This document shows positions 26,842-35,800 of a stretch of 64,000 nucleotides of DNA, one piece after another. Position numbers and translations under genes: made by a program. The notes below the pieces were generated by a model that had not been told where the DNA came from, searched no databases, and saw only the letters and a program-made list of their open reading frames with translations. Origin of the DNA: Intestinimonas butyriciproducens (GTDB lineage: Bacteria > Bacillota > Clostridia > Oscillospirales > Butyricicoccaceae); the NCBI RefSeq assembly GCF_016901775.1, contig NZ_JACJKW010000008.1, positions 1 to 64,000 of the forward strand, written 5' to 3'. The stretch's first letter is position 1. Each line of letters begins with the position of its first letter.

Positions 26842-28800
26842 TTATTCGGCGTCGGTCTCCTCGGCCTCCACCTCTTCAGGCTGGTTGTTGGAAGCGTCCA
26901 GCAGAGCGCGGATGCTCAGGGAGATCTTCTTCTTCTCGCTGTCGATGTCGGTGATCTTGGCATTGACAGTCTCGCCGATGGTCAGCACCTCTTCGGGCTT
27001 GCCGATGCGGCGGTCAGCGATCTGGGAAATGTGGATCAGGCCGTCCACGCCGGGCAGAACCTCAGCAAAGGCGCCGAAGGGCATGAACTTGACGATCTTC
27101 ACAGGAACCACATCGCCCACATTGTAGTTGGACTCGAACTTGGTCCAGGGGTTGTCCTCGGCCTTCTTGTAGCCCAGGGAGATCTTCTTCTTCTCCTTGT
27201 CCAGAGCGATGACATACACCTCAACGGTCTGGCCGATCTTCAACACATCAGAGGGATGCTTCACCCGGGACCAGCTCAGCTCGGAGATATGGATCATGCC
27301 GTCCACACCGCCGATGTCCACAAAGGCGCCATAGGAGGTGAAGGACTTGACAGTGCCGGTGTACACCGAACCCACTTCGATCTCTTCCCAGATCTTAGCA
27401 GCAGCTTCCCGGCGGGCTTCCATGAGAGGAGCCTTGATGGAGCCGACCACCCGGCGGCGGGGACGGGTCACTTCGGTGATGCGCACCTTCTGATGGGTCT
27501 TGACCATCTGGGACAGGTCAGCTTCCCGGGGCAGGCCGGTCTGGCTGGCGGGGATAAAGACCCGGATGCCCAGCACATTGGCGATAACGCCGCCCTTGTT
27601 CACATCGGTGATGACGCAGTCATAGACTTCGCCGGTCTCCACAGCCTTCTCCAAAACTTCCCAGTTCTTCACAGCGTCCAGGCGCTTCTTGGACAGCATG
27701 ATGGTGCCTTCCTGGTCGTTGACGCGCATGACATAGGCTTCGATTTCGTCGCCGATGTGGATGTTGTCAGCGATCACATAGTTGGGGTCGTCGCTCAGCT
27801 CAGTGGTGGGAATGTAGCCGGCCTGCTTGACGCCCAGGTCCACATGGATGTCCGTGGGGTTGATCTGTGTGATAACGCCCGTCACCTTTTCTCCTGTATG
27901 TAAAGTTTTCAGAGTCTGCTCCAGCAGCTCAGCGAAGCTTTCTGTTTCCTGGATGTTCATTTCGTCAGTCATCTTGTCATATACCTCCTTAATTATCAGA
28001 TCTGGCGTGGACGCACCGGCGGCAATGGCAATCGCTTGTTTCCCACGACAGTGCCCCTGAGGAATCCCCTGGGCATTTTCCACAAAAAGGGTATCGGGGC
28101 ACGCCTGAAGGCAGATTTCGTAGAGCCTGCGCGAATTGCTGCTTGTCTGGTCGCCGATGACGATCACAAGGTCAGATCCAGATGCCAGGGTGCGCGCCTC
28201 TTTCTGACGCTCATCCGTAGCATTACATATTGTATCAAAGATGTTGATGCTTTTACAAGCGTTTTTTAATATTTTTGTGCAATTTACAAAAATTTCACGA
28301 TTGAAGGTGGTTTGGGACACCACCGATACAGCTATTTGACTGTTTTTTTCTGCCCACTCCCGGGCCTGGGCCTCATTTTCCAGTATCGTACAGCTTTTGC
28401 ACCGGGAAGCGATGCCCAGAACCTCGGGATGTTTTCCCGCGCCGATCAGCAGGATATGCCGTCCCTTCCCGCTCTCTTCCTCCACGATCCGGTGAATGCG
28501 CCCCACATGGGGACAGGTGGCGTCCTCCAGCTGGCAGCCCTTTTCCATCAGCCGCTGCTGCTTTTCCAGGGTGATGCCGTGGGCCCGCACCACCACAGCG
28601 GCCCCATCGGGGATGCTCTCGATGTCCTCCCGGGAAAAGATGCCCTTTCCCTCAAGCTGCTCCACGACAAATTTATTGTGGATCAACGGCCCGGCGGTAT
28701 ACACCTTCCGTCCTTTTCCTCCCAGGCTTTCGGCCTTTTCAATGGCCCGGCGCACGCCATAGCAGTATCCGGCGTTTTTGGCCACAGTGATCTTACCCAC
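26842..28800 (-). CDS. ispH: IspH-ribosomal protein S1 fusion (HMBPP reductase / four S1 domains)
   Basis: A 652-residue two-part protein. Residues 1-275 are IspH, which makes IPP and DMAPP in the last MEP step, with its [4Fe-4S] cysteines C13, C96 and C192. Residues 302-371, 389-455, 476-545 and 561-631 are four S1 RNA-binding repeats, followed by an acidic tail (PEEVEAEETDAE). Such fusions are known in Clostridia. The start is GTG 28800, with GGAGG 9 nt upstream, overlapping plsC by 8 nt. A perfect Shine-Dalgarno before M277 suggests the S1 part may also be made alone. It is the last gene before a terminator. Confidence 0.95.
   Translation of the reverse strand: MGKITVAKNAGYCYGVRRAIEKAESLGGKGRKVYTAGPLIHNKFVVEQLEGKGIFSREDIESIPDGAAVVVRAHGITLEKQQRLMEKGCQLEDATCPHVGRIHRIVEEESGKGRHILLIGAGKHPEVLGIASRCKSCTILENEAQAREWAEKNSQIAVSVVSQTTFNREIFVNCTKILKNACKSINIFDTICNATDERQKEARTLASGSDLVIVIGDQTSSNSRRLYEICLQACPDTLFVENAQGIPQGHCRGKQAIAIAAGASTPDLIIKEVYDKMTDEMNIQETESFAELLEQTLKTLHTGEKVTGVITQINPTDIHVDLGVKQAGYIPTTELSDDPNYVIADNIHIGDEIEAYVMRVNDQEGTIMLSKKRLDAVKNWEVLEKAVETGEVYDCVITDVNKGGVIANVLGIRVFIPASQTGLPREADLSQMVKTHQKVRITEVTRPRRRVVGSIKAPLMEARREAAAKIWEEIEVGSVYTGTVKSFTSYGAFVDIGGVDGMIHISELSWSRVKHPSDVLKIGQTVEVYVIALDKEKKKISLGYKKAEDNPWTKFESNYNVGDVVPVKIVKFMPFGAFAEVLPGVDGLIHISQIADRRIGKPEEVLTIGETVNAKITDIDSEKKKISLSIRALLDASNNQPEEVEAEETDAE
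27970..27990 (-). promoter_or_regulatory. Internal ribosome binding site and start for a stand-alone S1 protein
   Basis: TAAGGAGGT (SD core 27990-27983), fully complementary to the 16S rRNA 3' end, lies inside the fusion gene, 10 nt before an in-frame ATG at 27972 (M277, MTDEMNIQE). Initiation here would give a 376-residue four-domain S1 protein, close to the size of Firmicute S1 homologs. The sequence evidence is strong; use in the cell is inferred. Confidence 0.65.
28229..28258 (-). promoter_or_regulatory. Candidate internal promoter within the IspH region
   Basis: In a conspicuously AT-rich patch, TTGTAA (28258-28253) and TACAAT (28234-28229) are 18 nt apart on the minus strand, about 250 nt upstream of the internal S1 start. 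It could supply S1 transcripts independently of the long operon. Confidence 0.4.
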
Positions 28801-29398
28801 GAGGTGTTGCCTCCCCCCGGCTCTTGCCGATTTCCCAGATCTTCTCCATGATCTGATCGGCGCCTTTTTTGTAAGGGTCATGTTCCCCTTTTTCCGGCTT
28901 GGGCAGATAGAAGGGATCGCCGAAGGTGACAGTGCAGCCCCGGAAGGCCTTCCGGCCAGGGGTGATGTACACCGGCAGCACCGGGCTCCCGGTGCGGACG
29001 GCCATCATGGCAGCGCCGCTTTTGGCTTCGCTGCTCATGCCTTCCTTCACCCGGGTGCCCTCAGGAAAAATAATCAGTTTCTGTCCCTTTTTCAGCACAG
29101 TCAGGGCTTTTTTGATGGCCGTCAGGTCAGCCTTGCCCCGATCCACGGGAAATGCGCCCATATAGGTAAAGAACCACCGTGCGATGGGATTGCGGAACAG
29201 TTCCGCCTTGGCGATGATGGCCGGCCGGTTACCTTTCAGGAACAGGGCCAGGAACACCACCACCGCATCCACCCGGGCGGTGTGGTTGCCGCAGACCACT
29301 GCGGCCCCTTCCGGGATCTTCTCGGCCCCCTGCACCTTGAGACGGTAGATGGGAAGCAGAGCAAAATGCACCACATACACAATGAGATTATACAGCAT
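28793..29398 (-). CDS. plsC: 1-acyl-glycerol-3-phosphate acyltransferase (PlsC family)
   Basis: A 201-residue membrane-associated acyltransferase that makes phosphatidic acid from lysophosphatidate. The catalytic HX4D motif is NHTARVDA, and the substrate motif FPEGTR follows in IIFPEGTRVKEG. A hydrophobic N-terminal segment (LYNLIVYVVHFALLPIY) anchors it. It overlaps cmk by 11 nt and ispH-rpsA by 8 nt. The acyl-CoA/ACP specificity cannot be told from sequence. Confidence 0.92.
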   Translation of the reverse strand: MLYNLIVYVVHFALLPIYRLKVQGAEKIPEGAAVVCGNHTARVDAVVVFLALFLKGNRPAIIAKAELFRNPIARWFFTYMGAFPVDRGKADLTAIKKALTVLKKGQKLIIFPEGTRVKEGMSSEAKSGAAMMAVRTGSPVLPVYITPGRKAFRGCTVTFGDPFYLPKPEKGEHDPYKKGADQIMEKIWEIGKSRGEATPRG

Positions 29399-30074
29399 GG
29401 CCGGTTTTCTCCCTTATGATTTTTTTCAGCTCAAAAAGCGTTTCCTCCAGGTTGTATTCCGTGCTGTTGAAAAGCACGGCGTCCTCCGCCGGACGAAGAG
29501 GGGCCGCTGCCCGGGTGGTATCCTTTTCGTCCCGCTGGAGCAAGTCCTGATAGACCTGCTCATAGGAGATATTTTCCCCTTTTTCCAAAAGCTCCCGATG
29601 GCGGCGGCGGGCCCGCTCTTCCGCCGTAGCGGTGAGGAAAATCTTTACCTGGGCCTGGGGCAGGATCACCGTGCCGATGTCCCGGCCGTCCATCACCACA
29701 TCGTTTTCCTCTGCCAGACGCCGCTGCAATCCCAAAAGGAACTGGCGCACCGGCGGCAGAGCCGACACCAGGGAGGCATACCGGGAGATTTCCTCGGTGC
29801 GGATCTTGTCCGACACATCCTCTCCATTGAGGAAGATATGCTGGAACCCCCCTTCGTAGCGGATGTCAATGGAAATGCCGCAGAGCATTCCTTCCAGCCG
29901 CCCTATGTTCTCCTCTTTCAGCCCAGCCCTTTGGGCAAACAGGCCGATGGAGCGGTACATGGCCCCGGTGTCCACATAGACAAAATGGAGCTGCTGGGCC
30001 AGCAGCCGGGCCATGGTGCTCTTCCCTGCACCAGAAGGGCCGTCAATGGCCACATTGATGGTTTCTTTCCCCAT
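29388..30074 (-). CDS. cmk: Cytidylate kinase
   Basis: A 228-residue kinase converting CMP and dCMP to diphosphates. The P-loop is GPSGAGKST and further family blocks are YVDTGAMYRSIG and MDGRDIGTVILPQAQVKIFLTA, followed by the lid RARRRHREL. In many Firmicutes cmk is followed by plsC and rpsA/ispH, exactly the order seen here. Confidence 0.96.
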   Translation of the reverse strand: MGKETINVAIDGPSGAGKSTMARLLAQQLHFVYVDTGAMYRSIGLFAQRAGLKEENIGRLEGMLCGISIDIRYEGGFQHIFLNGEDVSDKIRTEEISRYASLVSALPPVRQFLLGLQRRLAEENDVVMDGRDIGTVILPQAQVKIFLTATAEERARRRHRELLEKGENISYEQVYQDLLQRDEKDTTRAAAPLRPAEDAVLFNSTEYNLEETLFELKKIIREKTGHAV

Positions 30075-30077
30075 ATC

Positions 30078-31313
30078 CTATCTCTCCTCTCCCTGGGCCA
30101 TTCCAGCGGCATGGCCGGTGGACCAGGCGATCTGCAAATTAAAGCCGCCGGTATAAGCATCCACATCCATCACTTCCCCGGCAAAGTAAAGACCCGGCAC
30201 CAATTTGGATTCCATGGTGCGAGGGTCGATCTCCTTCACTTTCACCCCACCGGAAGTGACGATCGCCTCTTCCATAGGGCCTGCATCAACCACTGTCAAG
30301 CGGAAGGCCTTTATCGTCTCGCAAAGGCGTTCCCGCTCTCCTTTTGTGATCTCGTGCACCTTTTTCCGCCCGTCGATGCCCGAGCGCTCCACCACCACCG
30401 GAATGAGTTTGTGGGGCAAAAGCTCACCCAGGGCATTGATAAAGTCCCGGTTGATGTTCTTTTCAAAATCCCGCAGCACCCGCTTGTCCAGAGTCTCTCT
30501 GTCCAGGGCGGGCTTCAGGTCGATGAGCAGATCAAATGCCTCTTCCGGCAGTTTCCGGCAGATGTGGGCCGAAGCACTGAGGATCACCGGCCCCGACACC
30601 CCCTTGGAGGTAAAGACCATTTCTCCGAAATCCTCATAGATCTTCTTTTTCCCCTTGCGGATGGACACCTGCACATTCCGCAAAGAAAGCCCTTCCAGCC
30701 GGGCCGGGTCTTTTTCCCGGGTACGCAGCCAAATCAGGGAAGGCCGCAGTTTTTCTACCGTATGCCCCAGGTTTTGGGCCATCCGGAAGCCGTCTCCATC
30801 GGAGCCGGTGGTGGGATAGGAAAGACCCCCTGTGGCCACAATGACACTCTGGGCCGTCAGACGCTCCCCCTTGGATGTGAGTACCCCGGAGACTTTTTCT
30901 TCTTCTGTTAAAATCTCCCTGGCCCGGGCGGAAATGACCCCCACGCCCAGACGGTGCATCCTCTCCCGCAACGCACCGCTCACATCCCTGGCCCGGTCGC
31001 TCACCGGAAAGACCCGCTGGCCCCGCTCGGTTTTCAGCGGCACGCCCAGCCCCTCAAAAAAGGCCATGGCATCCTGGGAAGTGAAGCCGTGAAAGGCGCT
31101 GAACAGAAACCGGCCGTTGCGGGGCACATTGCGAATCAGGGTGTCCACATCGCAGTCATTGGTCACATTGCACCGGCCTTTGCCGGTGATGTTCAGCTTG
31201 GTGCCCGGCCCTCTGCCCTTTTCCAGCACGGTGACCTTACAGCCCTGCTGGGCGGCCCGGATGGCCGCCATCATGCCGGCCGCTCCGGCGCCGATGACCA
31301 AAACTTCTTTCAT
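30078..31313 (-). CDS. FAD-dependent oxidoreductase of the HI0933/BaiN family
   Basis: A 411-residue flavoprotein with the dinucleotide-binding GAGAAGMMAAIRAAQ at the N-terminus, the family block GRGPGTKLNITGKGRCNVTND, and a late LYFAGEVMDVDAYTGGFNLQIAWSTG. Relatives are annotated as aminoacetone oxidases or BaiN-like enzymes, but the physiological reaction is uncertain. Its ATG overlaps the rpiR stop; GGAGG is 7 nt upstream. Confidence 0.88.
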   Translation of the reverse strand: MKEVLVIGAGAAGMMAAIRAAQQGCKVTVLEKGRGPGTKLNITGKGRCNVTNDCDVDTLIRNVPRNGRFLFSAFHGFTSQDAMAFFEGLGVPLKTERGQRVFPVSDRARDVSGALRERMHRLGVGVISARAREILTEEEKVSGVLTSKGERLTAQSVIVATGGLSYPTTGSDGDGFRMAQNLGHTVEKLRPSLIWLRTREKDPARLEGLSLRNVQVSIRKGKKKIYEDFGEMVFTSKGVSGPVILSASAHICRKLPEEAFDLLIDLKPALDRETLDKRVLRDFEKNINRDFINALGELLPHKLIPVVVERSGIDGRKKVHEITKGERERLCETIKAFRLTVVDAGPMEEAIVTSGGVKVKEIDPRTMESKLVPGLYFAGEVMDVDAYTGGFNLQIAWSTGHAAGMAQGEER

Positions 31314-32161
31314 CGGCTCTCCTCCCGCAGCAGATACCGGGGAAGCTCGTCCACCAGACGCAGCCGCTTTTCCGCTTTGTCATCGCTGCGGACGATGAGA
31401 CACACCAGAGTATTGAGCAAGGTGAGCAGCGGGGCCAGCGACCCGGCCGCTCCATAATCGCCGCATTCGGCGCTGAGATTGATGTCCGCCATGGCCGCCG
31501 TCTCCGACTCGGGGCCTTCACTGACGGTGATGATGCAGGCATCCCGCTCCTGGGCGTATTCCAGCAGCATCCGGGTCTGCTCGGTGTGCCGGGGCAGGCT
31601 GATGCAAAACAGCAGATCGCTGCCGCCGATGGTGGCAATGGAGGTCAGCGGGTCCTCCCCCGTCTGATTGACCACGCACACGCTGCCCAGCAAAGTGCGC
31701 AGATAGGAGCCCAGGTACACCGCCCCGCACTGACAGGCCCCCTGGCCGTATATGTAGATCTTGGAGGCAAATTGCAGCCGGGTGCATACATTCTTCAGCC
31801 CGTCGGAACTGTTGACCGCCAGCGTCTTTTTGATGTTCAGGGTGTCGGCCTGGGCCAGGCTTTCAAACACCGAGGAATCGGAGAGCTCCTCGCTGTTCAA
31901 AAGCTCGAATTTTTCCAAAGCGGTGATCCGGTATTTCAGCTCGTTCTGAAGGGCGTTGCGAAAGGCGGTAAAGGTCTCATACCCCAGGGCCAGGGCAAAG
32001 CGCACCACGGTGGACTGGCTCACCCCTGAGGCTGCGGCGATTTCCGCCGCTGTCATAAAAGCGGCTTTGTCGCAGTAGCTGAGGATAAACTGAGACAATA
32101 CCTTTTGGTTTTTGGTAAAATCCCCGAAGGATTCGTTGATGGCGTCATTGATTCGTTTCAT
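31310..32161 (-). CDS. MurR/RpiR family transcriptional regulator
   Basis: A 283-residue regulator: N-terminal helix-turn-helix domain (about 1-77, MTAAEIAAASGVSQSTVVRFALALGY) and a C-terminal SIS sugar-phosphate-binding domain (IYIYGQGACQCGAVYLGSYL, SLPRHTEQTRMLLEYAQE). These proteins usually sense sugar phosphates or amino sugars. No sugar genes lie nearby; it is embedded in a housekeeping operon and coupled to the flavoprotein gene, so its target is unknown. Confidence 0.9.
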   Translation of the reverse strand: MKRINDAINESFGDFTKNQKVLSQFILSYCDKAAFMTAAEIAAASGVSQSTVVRFALALGYETFTAFRNALQNELKYRITALEKFELLNSEELSDSSVFESLAQADTLNIKKTLAVNSSDGLKNVCTRLQFASKIYIYGQGACQCGAVYLGSYLRTLLGSVCVVNQTGEDPLTSIATIGGSDLLFCISLPRHTEQTRMLLEYAQERDACIITVSEGPESETAAMADINLSAECGDYGAAGSLAPLLTLLNTLVCLIVRSDDKAEKRLRLVDELPRYLLREESR

Positions 32162-32173
32162 TCTCTTTTTCCC

Positions 32174-32908
32174 CTATCCTCTATCCTTTATGGATCCAAG
32201 GTTTTTCAAATAGGCCACTTCACCAGCCGTAAGATGCCGCCACTTTCCCGGCGGCAAATCCCCCAAAGAGAGCCGGCCCATGGCCACCCGCTTGAGCCGC
32301 CGCAGCCGGTAACCCCTTTGCTGGCACATCCGGCGGATCTGCCGGTTGCGGCCTTCATGGATGGTGAGAAGCAAAAAAGTACGGCCCTTTTCCTCTTTCA
32401 CCCGCTTGGCCTGCACCGGGGCCAGCGGGCGGCCATCCAGGCTCATGGGACTGGTCAGCCCCATCACCGGGTCTTCCTCCGGTGTATCCAACTCCAGCAG
32501 ATATTTTTTGCCCACCTCATGGGAAGGGTGGGTCAGCTGAAGAGTCAGATCGCCGTCGTTGGTCAGAAGCAGCAGCCCTTCCGAATCCATATCCAGCCGC
32601 CCCACGGGATAGACCCGGCCGGGTACGCCGCCCAGCAAATCCAGCACCGTTCTCCGCCCTTTTTCATCCTGGGCAGTGGTCACATAGCCCCGGGGTTTGT
32701 GGAGCATGATGTAAAGGCCAGGGGGTTTTTGGCCCAAAGGCTTTCCTCTCACGGCAATGATGTCTTTTTCCGGATCGGCGCCGTCTCCCACCTGGGCTTT
32801 TTTCCCATTCACTGTCACCAGTCCCTGGGCGATCAGCTCTTCCCCTTTGCGGCGGGAGCAAACGCCGCTGGCCGACAGGATCTTTTGCAGTCTTTCCTTC
32901 AAGTCCAT
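32174..32908 (-). CDS. rluB: Ribosomal pseudouridine synthase, RsuA/RluB family
   Basis: A 244-residue enzyme with an N-terminal S4 domain (RLQKILSASGVCSRRKGEELI) and a catalytic domain with the Asp motif GRLDMDSEGLLLLTNDGDL. It probably forms pseudouridine in 23S rRNA (RluB type), as this gene often follows scpA/scpB and dacF in Firmicutes. The ATG at 32908 with GGGGG just upstream gives normal length; a longer in-frame reading overlaps dacF. Confidence 0.93.
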   Translation of the reverse strand: MDLKERLQKILSASGVCSRRKGEELIAQGLVTVNGKKAQVGDGADPEKDIIAVRGKPLGQKPPGLYIMLHKPRGYVTTAQDEKGRRTVLDLLGGVPGRVYPVGRLDMDSEGLLLLTNDGDLTLQLTHPSHEVGKKYLLELDTPEEDPVMGLTSPMSLDGRPLAPVQAKRVKEEKGRTFLLLTIHEGRNRQIRRMCQQRGYRLRRLKRVAMGRLSLGDLPPGKWRHLTAGEVAYLKNLGSIKDRG

Positions 32909-32928
32909 TCCCCCTTTCCTGTTTTTCT

Positions 32929-34047
32929 CTATTTTCCGCCCCATAATCCCTGCCAGATCTTCTGCCAGAAATTTTTGGCCGGGGGCAGTTTTTCCACTGT
33001 TTCTTTGTAATAGACCGGGGTTTCGTAGATCACCCCATCCCCCAGCTGCACCCGGAGCGCACCGTAAACCTCCCCGGCCTGCACCGGAGCGCACACCGTC
33101 TGCGGGCCTACTACCTGCACGCTTACATTTTGCCCTTCTTCCTCTGTCAGAAAGGGCGCAAAAGAGCCATTACAGTAAAGCTCTACCTGGCTTTTTTCCC
33201 CGGAAAGCACCAGGGCGCTTCCCACCGCTCCGCCCTCCAGCACTTGCCGGGGAGCACACAGGGAAAAGGCGCTGTCATAGAGACGCAGATGGTCATTCCA
33301 GTCGTCGGGGGCGTTCAGAGTCACGGCAATGAGCAGCCGCCCTTCCCGCCGGGCCGCCGAAACCAGACACCGGCCTGCCTTTTTGGTGAAGCCGGTTTTG
33401 ACGCCGCAGACCTCCTGGGAAAGGGTGAGCAGCTTGTTGTGGTTTTTCATCACCCGATCCCCGGTAGAAATGGTCTTTTGTGAAACAATAGCGGCAAATT
33501 CCTCCTTCTCCATGGCCGCGCCGGTCAAACGGGCCAGATCCTTGGCGGTGGTGTAATGTGCATCACCATCCAGGCCGCTGGCGCTTTGGAAATGGGTGTT
33601 TTCAAGCCCCAGCTCTGCTGCCTTTTCATTCATCAAACGGCAAAAAGCCTCTTCGCTGCCGGAAACCAGGCAGGAAAGGGCCACTGCCGCATCATTGCCG
33701 CTTTCCAGCAAAAGGCCGCAAAGCAGATCATAGGTGGTCAGCGTTTCTCCCCCCTTCAGATAGATGGAGGAACCTTCAATCCCCGTCCACTCCGGCCTTA
33801 TGATGTGCTCTTCTTCCAGCGGAAGATGCTCCAGCACCAGAAGTGCCGTCATGATCTTGGTGGTGCTGGCCATGGGAAGCTGGGTATCTCCCTGCTTTTC
33901 ATAGAGGAATGTGTTGGCTGCGGGATCATACAAAGCGGCCCCTTTGGCCGACACCTGCGCCCCTTCCAATTCCTTCCACACCCCCAGACTCTCCAAGGGA
34001 AAAAGGAGCAAACACACCAAAGCCGCTGCTGTCAATCGTTTTTTCAT
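32929..34047 (-). CDS. dacF: D-alanyl-D-alanine carboxypeptidase (DacF/PBP5 type)
   Basis: A 372-residue secreted penicillin-binding protein trimming peptidoglycan stem peptides. It has a signal peptide (about 1-22), and the three catalytic motifs STTK (61-64), SGN (116-118) and KTG (217-219). A C-terminal beta domain and an amphipathic tail (AKNFWQKIWQGLWGG) for membrane attachment follow. The neighbours gerW, DUF2953 and scpAB match the conserved Firmicute layout. A GTG three codons upstream is an alternative start. Confidence 0.94.
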   Translation of the reverse strand: MKKRLTAAALVCLLLFPLESLGVWKELEGAQVSAKGAALYDPAANTFLYEKQGDTQLPMASTTKIMTALLVLEHLPLEEEHIIRPEWTGIEGSSIYLKGGETLTTYDLLCGLLLESGNDAAVALSCLVSGSEEAFCRLMNEKAAELGLENTHFQSASGLDGDAHYTTAKDLARLTGAAMEKEEFAAIVSQKTISTGDRVMKNHNKLLTLSQEVCGVKTGFTKKAGRCLVSAARREGRLLIAVTLNAPDDWNDHLRLYDSAFSLCAPRQVLEGGAVGSALVLSGEKSQVELYCNGSFAPFLTEEEGQNVSVQVVGPQTVCAPVQAGEVYGALRVQLGDGVIYETPVYYKETVEKLPPAKNFWQKIWQGLWGGK

Positions 34048-34091
34048 TCTTCTCACCTGCCCATGGGATACTTACGGGCAGGCGGGAAAGA

Positions 34092-34466
34092 TTATTCTTT
34101 GCCTTCCTTGTATTCCTTGATCTTATCCACCACCTGGGGCACCAGGTCGATGATCTTATCCACCGCCGTGTTGGCCGGGGGATCCACATACAAAAGCCGT
34201 GCATTTTCTCCGGTGAGAACGATGAAGGCCACCGGCGAAATGGTCACGCCTGCGCCGCTTCCCGCGCCAAAACGCACCGGCGGCTTCCCCCCTTCCTTGG
34301 CTTTTCCATCGCTGCCTCCGGCGGCAAAGCCGAAGGTCACCTTGGAAACCGGGATGAGGGTCACCCCATCAGGGGTGGTGATGGGGCTGCCCACGATGGT
34401 GTTTACATCCACCATCTCTTTGATTTTGGACATGGTCTCTTTCATCACATCGCTGATTTCATTCAT
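34092..34466 (-). CDS. gerW: GerW/YtfJ family sporulation protein
   Basis: A 124-residue soluble protein with the family blocks VNTIVGSPITTPDGVTLIPVSKV, FGFAAGGSDG, RFGAGSGAGVTISPVAFIVL and a C-terminal amphipathic helix (IDLVPQVVDKIKEY). GerW is forespore-expressed and needed for germination in Bacillus. Its ATG overlaps the preceding stop (ATGA). Confidence 0.93.
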   Translation of the reverse strand: MNEISDVMKETMSKIKEMVDVNTIVGSPITTPDGVTLIPVSKVTFGFAAGGSDGKAKEGGKPPVRFGAGSGAGVTISPVAFIVLTGENARLLYVDPPANTAVDKIIDLVPQVVDKIKEYKEGKE

Positions 34467-35203
34467 ACAGACACTGCCTCCTGGTCATGTTGTTTCCGAA
34501 GCCGCAGGAACTCCCGCAGCACTTTGATTCCAATGATCAGCAGCTGGAATACCAGCGCCGACACCTGTATCTCCAAGAAAATCTGGCTTTCTGTTTTTTC
34601 AAAATCACAAGTTATCTGGATATCTTTTTCCCGCACCCGCAGGCTTTCCTCCAGCAAGGGCAGAAACATCCCCACGCCCGCAGCGGCGGCGCCATAAGCC
34701 ATGGCGGTTTTGGCGGCATCTTCTGTGGCAATGACACAATCCAGCAGAAACCGATCTATCCGCAGCGCCCGCCGGAACTGCTCCATGGCCGAAAGCCCCA
34801 GATGGATCAGGTCCATAATATAGGGGATGTCCAGCTTCTCCATGCCGCCAGAAGGTATGGTGCTCTCCTTTTCCTTGCGGATCTGAGGCGCCGTTTTTTC
34901 TGGGACCTTTGCTCTTTCCGCCTGAGATGGCGGCGAAGGCGGAGTTTCCTCCTTCTGTGGCTTTGGGTTTTCCCGCTTTTCAGACTTTTTCTGTTTTTTG
35001 GCTTTTTTCTCTTTTGGGGGCTTTTTCTCTTTCCATGGCAGCAGCCGCAGACGGAAAGGCCCCAGTCCTGCCCACAAAAAAAACTTTTCCTGCCGCAGCT
35101 GTATCCGCACCCGGGCCGGCAGCAACAGAACCAGGATCAAAAGGATCAAGAGGAAAAGCAAGAGTCCTCCCAACCCCATCAGCACCCATAACAGGATCTT
35201 CAC
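34463..35203 (-). CDS. DUF2953 membrane protein (YtfI-like)
   Basis: A 246-residue protein of unknown function with one strong N-terminal helix (about 3-30, LLWVLMGLGGLLLFLLILLILVLLL), a highly charged Lys/Glu linker (PKEKKAKKQKKSEKRE), and a C-terminal domain ending in a second hydrophobic segment. DUF2953 genes sit next to gerW in sporulating Firmicutes, as here. The start is GTG 35203, overlapping the scpB stop as GTGA. The linker length and composition are probably variable spacer. Confidence 0.85.
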   Translation of the reverse strand: MKILLWVLMGLGGLLLFLLILLILVLLLPARVRIQLRQEKFFLWAGLGPFRLRLLPWKEKKPPKEKKAKKQKKSEKRENPKPQKEETPPSPPSQAERAKVPEKTAPQIRKEKESTIPSGGMEKLDIPYIMDLIHLGLSAMEQFRRALRIDRFLLDCVIATEDAAKTAMAYGAAAAGVGMFLPLLEESLRVREKDIQITCDFEKTESQIFLEIQVSALVFQLLIIGIKVLREFLRLRKQHDQEAVSV

Positions 35204-35799
35204 TTCGCTGCCGCCTCCGCCTCTTCGGTGTCCGTCTTTTCTTCTTTGTCCATCATGGGCAGGGTTGGCTGCTCCATTTGCTCTCCCTCCAGCCCCTCGA
35301 TCTCCGGCAGTTCGGTGAGGGAGGAAAGGCCAAAGGAACGGAGAAAATCGCCAGTGGTGCGAAACAGGGTGGGCCGGCCGGGCACATCCAGCTTCCCACA
35401 TTCTTCCAACAGCCCCTTTTCGCACAAAGAGCGAATGGTATAGCTGCTGTCCACACCCCGCACCTGCTCGATATACACCCTGGTTACCGGCTGCCGGTAA
35501 GCGGCGATGGCCAGCACTTCCAGGGCCGCCGCAGACAAAGCAGGGGCCCGGCGCATTTCCAGCGCCCGCCGCACCCATGGGGCGTAATCGGCCCGGGAAC
35601 ACAGCTGATACCGGTCCTCCAGCCGCACCAATTTGATACCCCGGCGGGCGTAGTCATATTCTCCTGCCAAGGCCTGGGCAGCCTCATGGAGGGTCTGCTC
35701 CGGCACTTCCAGCACCTGGCACAATTTGTCCACGGCCACCGGCTCCCCTGCGGCAAAAAGCACCGCTTCCAGAGCGCACTGCAATTCATTGGCTTCCAT
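35200..35799 (-). CDS. scpB: Segregation and condensation protein B
   Basis: A 199-residue subunit of the SMC-ScpAB condensin. Two winged-helix units are visible (ELQCALEAVLFAAGEPVAVDKLCQVL and AALEVLAIAAYRQPVTRVYIEQVRGVDSS), with LGRPTLFRTT-like wording as GRPTLFRTTGDFL. It dimerises and binds the ScpA kleisin encoded just upstream. ATG 35799 has GGGAGA upstream; TTG 35814 is a weaker alternative. The Glu-rich tail is unremarkable. Confidence 0.95.
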   Translation of the reverse strand: MEANELQCALEAVLFAAGEPVAVDKLCQVLEVPEQTLHEAAQALAGEYDYARRGIKLVRLEDRYQLCSRADYAPWVRRALEMRRAPALSAAALEVLAIAAYRQPVTRVYIEQVRGVDSSYTIRSLCEKGLLEECGKLDVPGRPTLFRTTGDFLRSFGLSSLTELPEIEGLEGEQMEQPTLPMMDKEEKTDTEEAEAAAK

Positions 35800-35800
35800 T

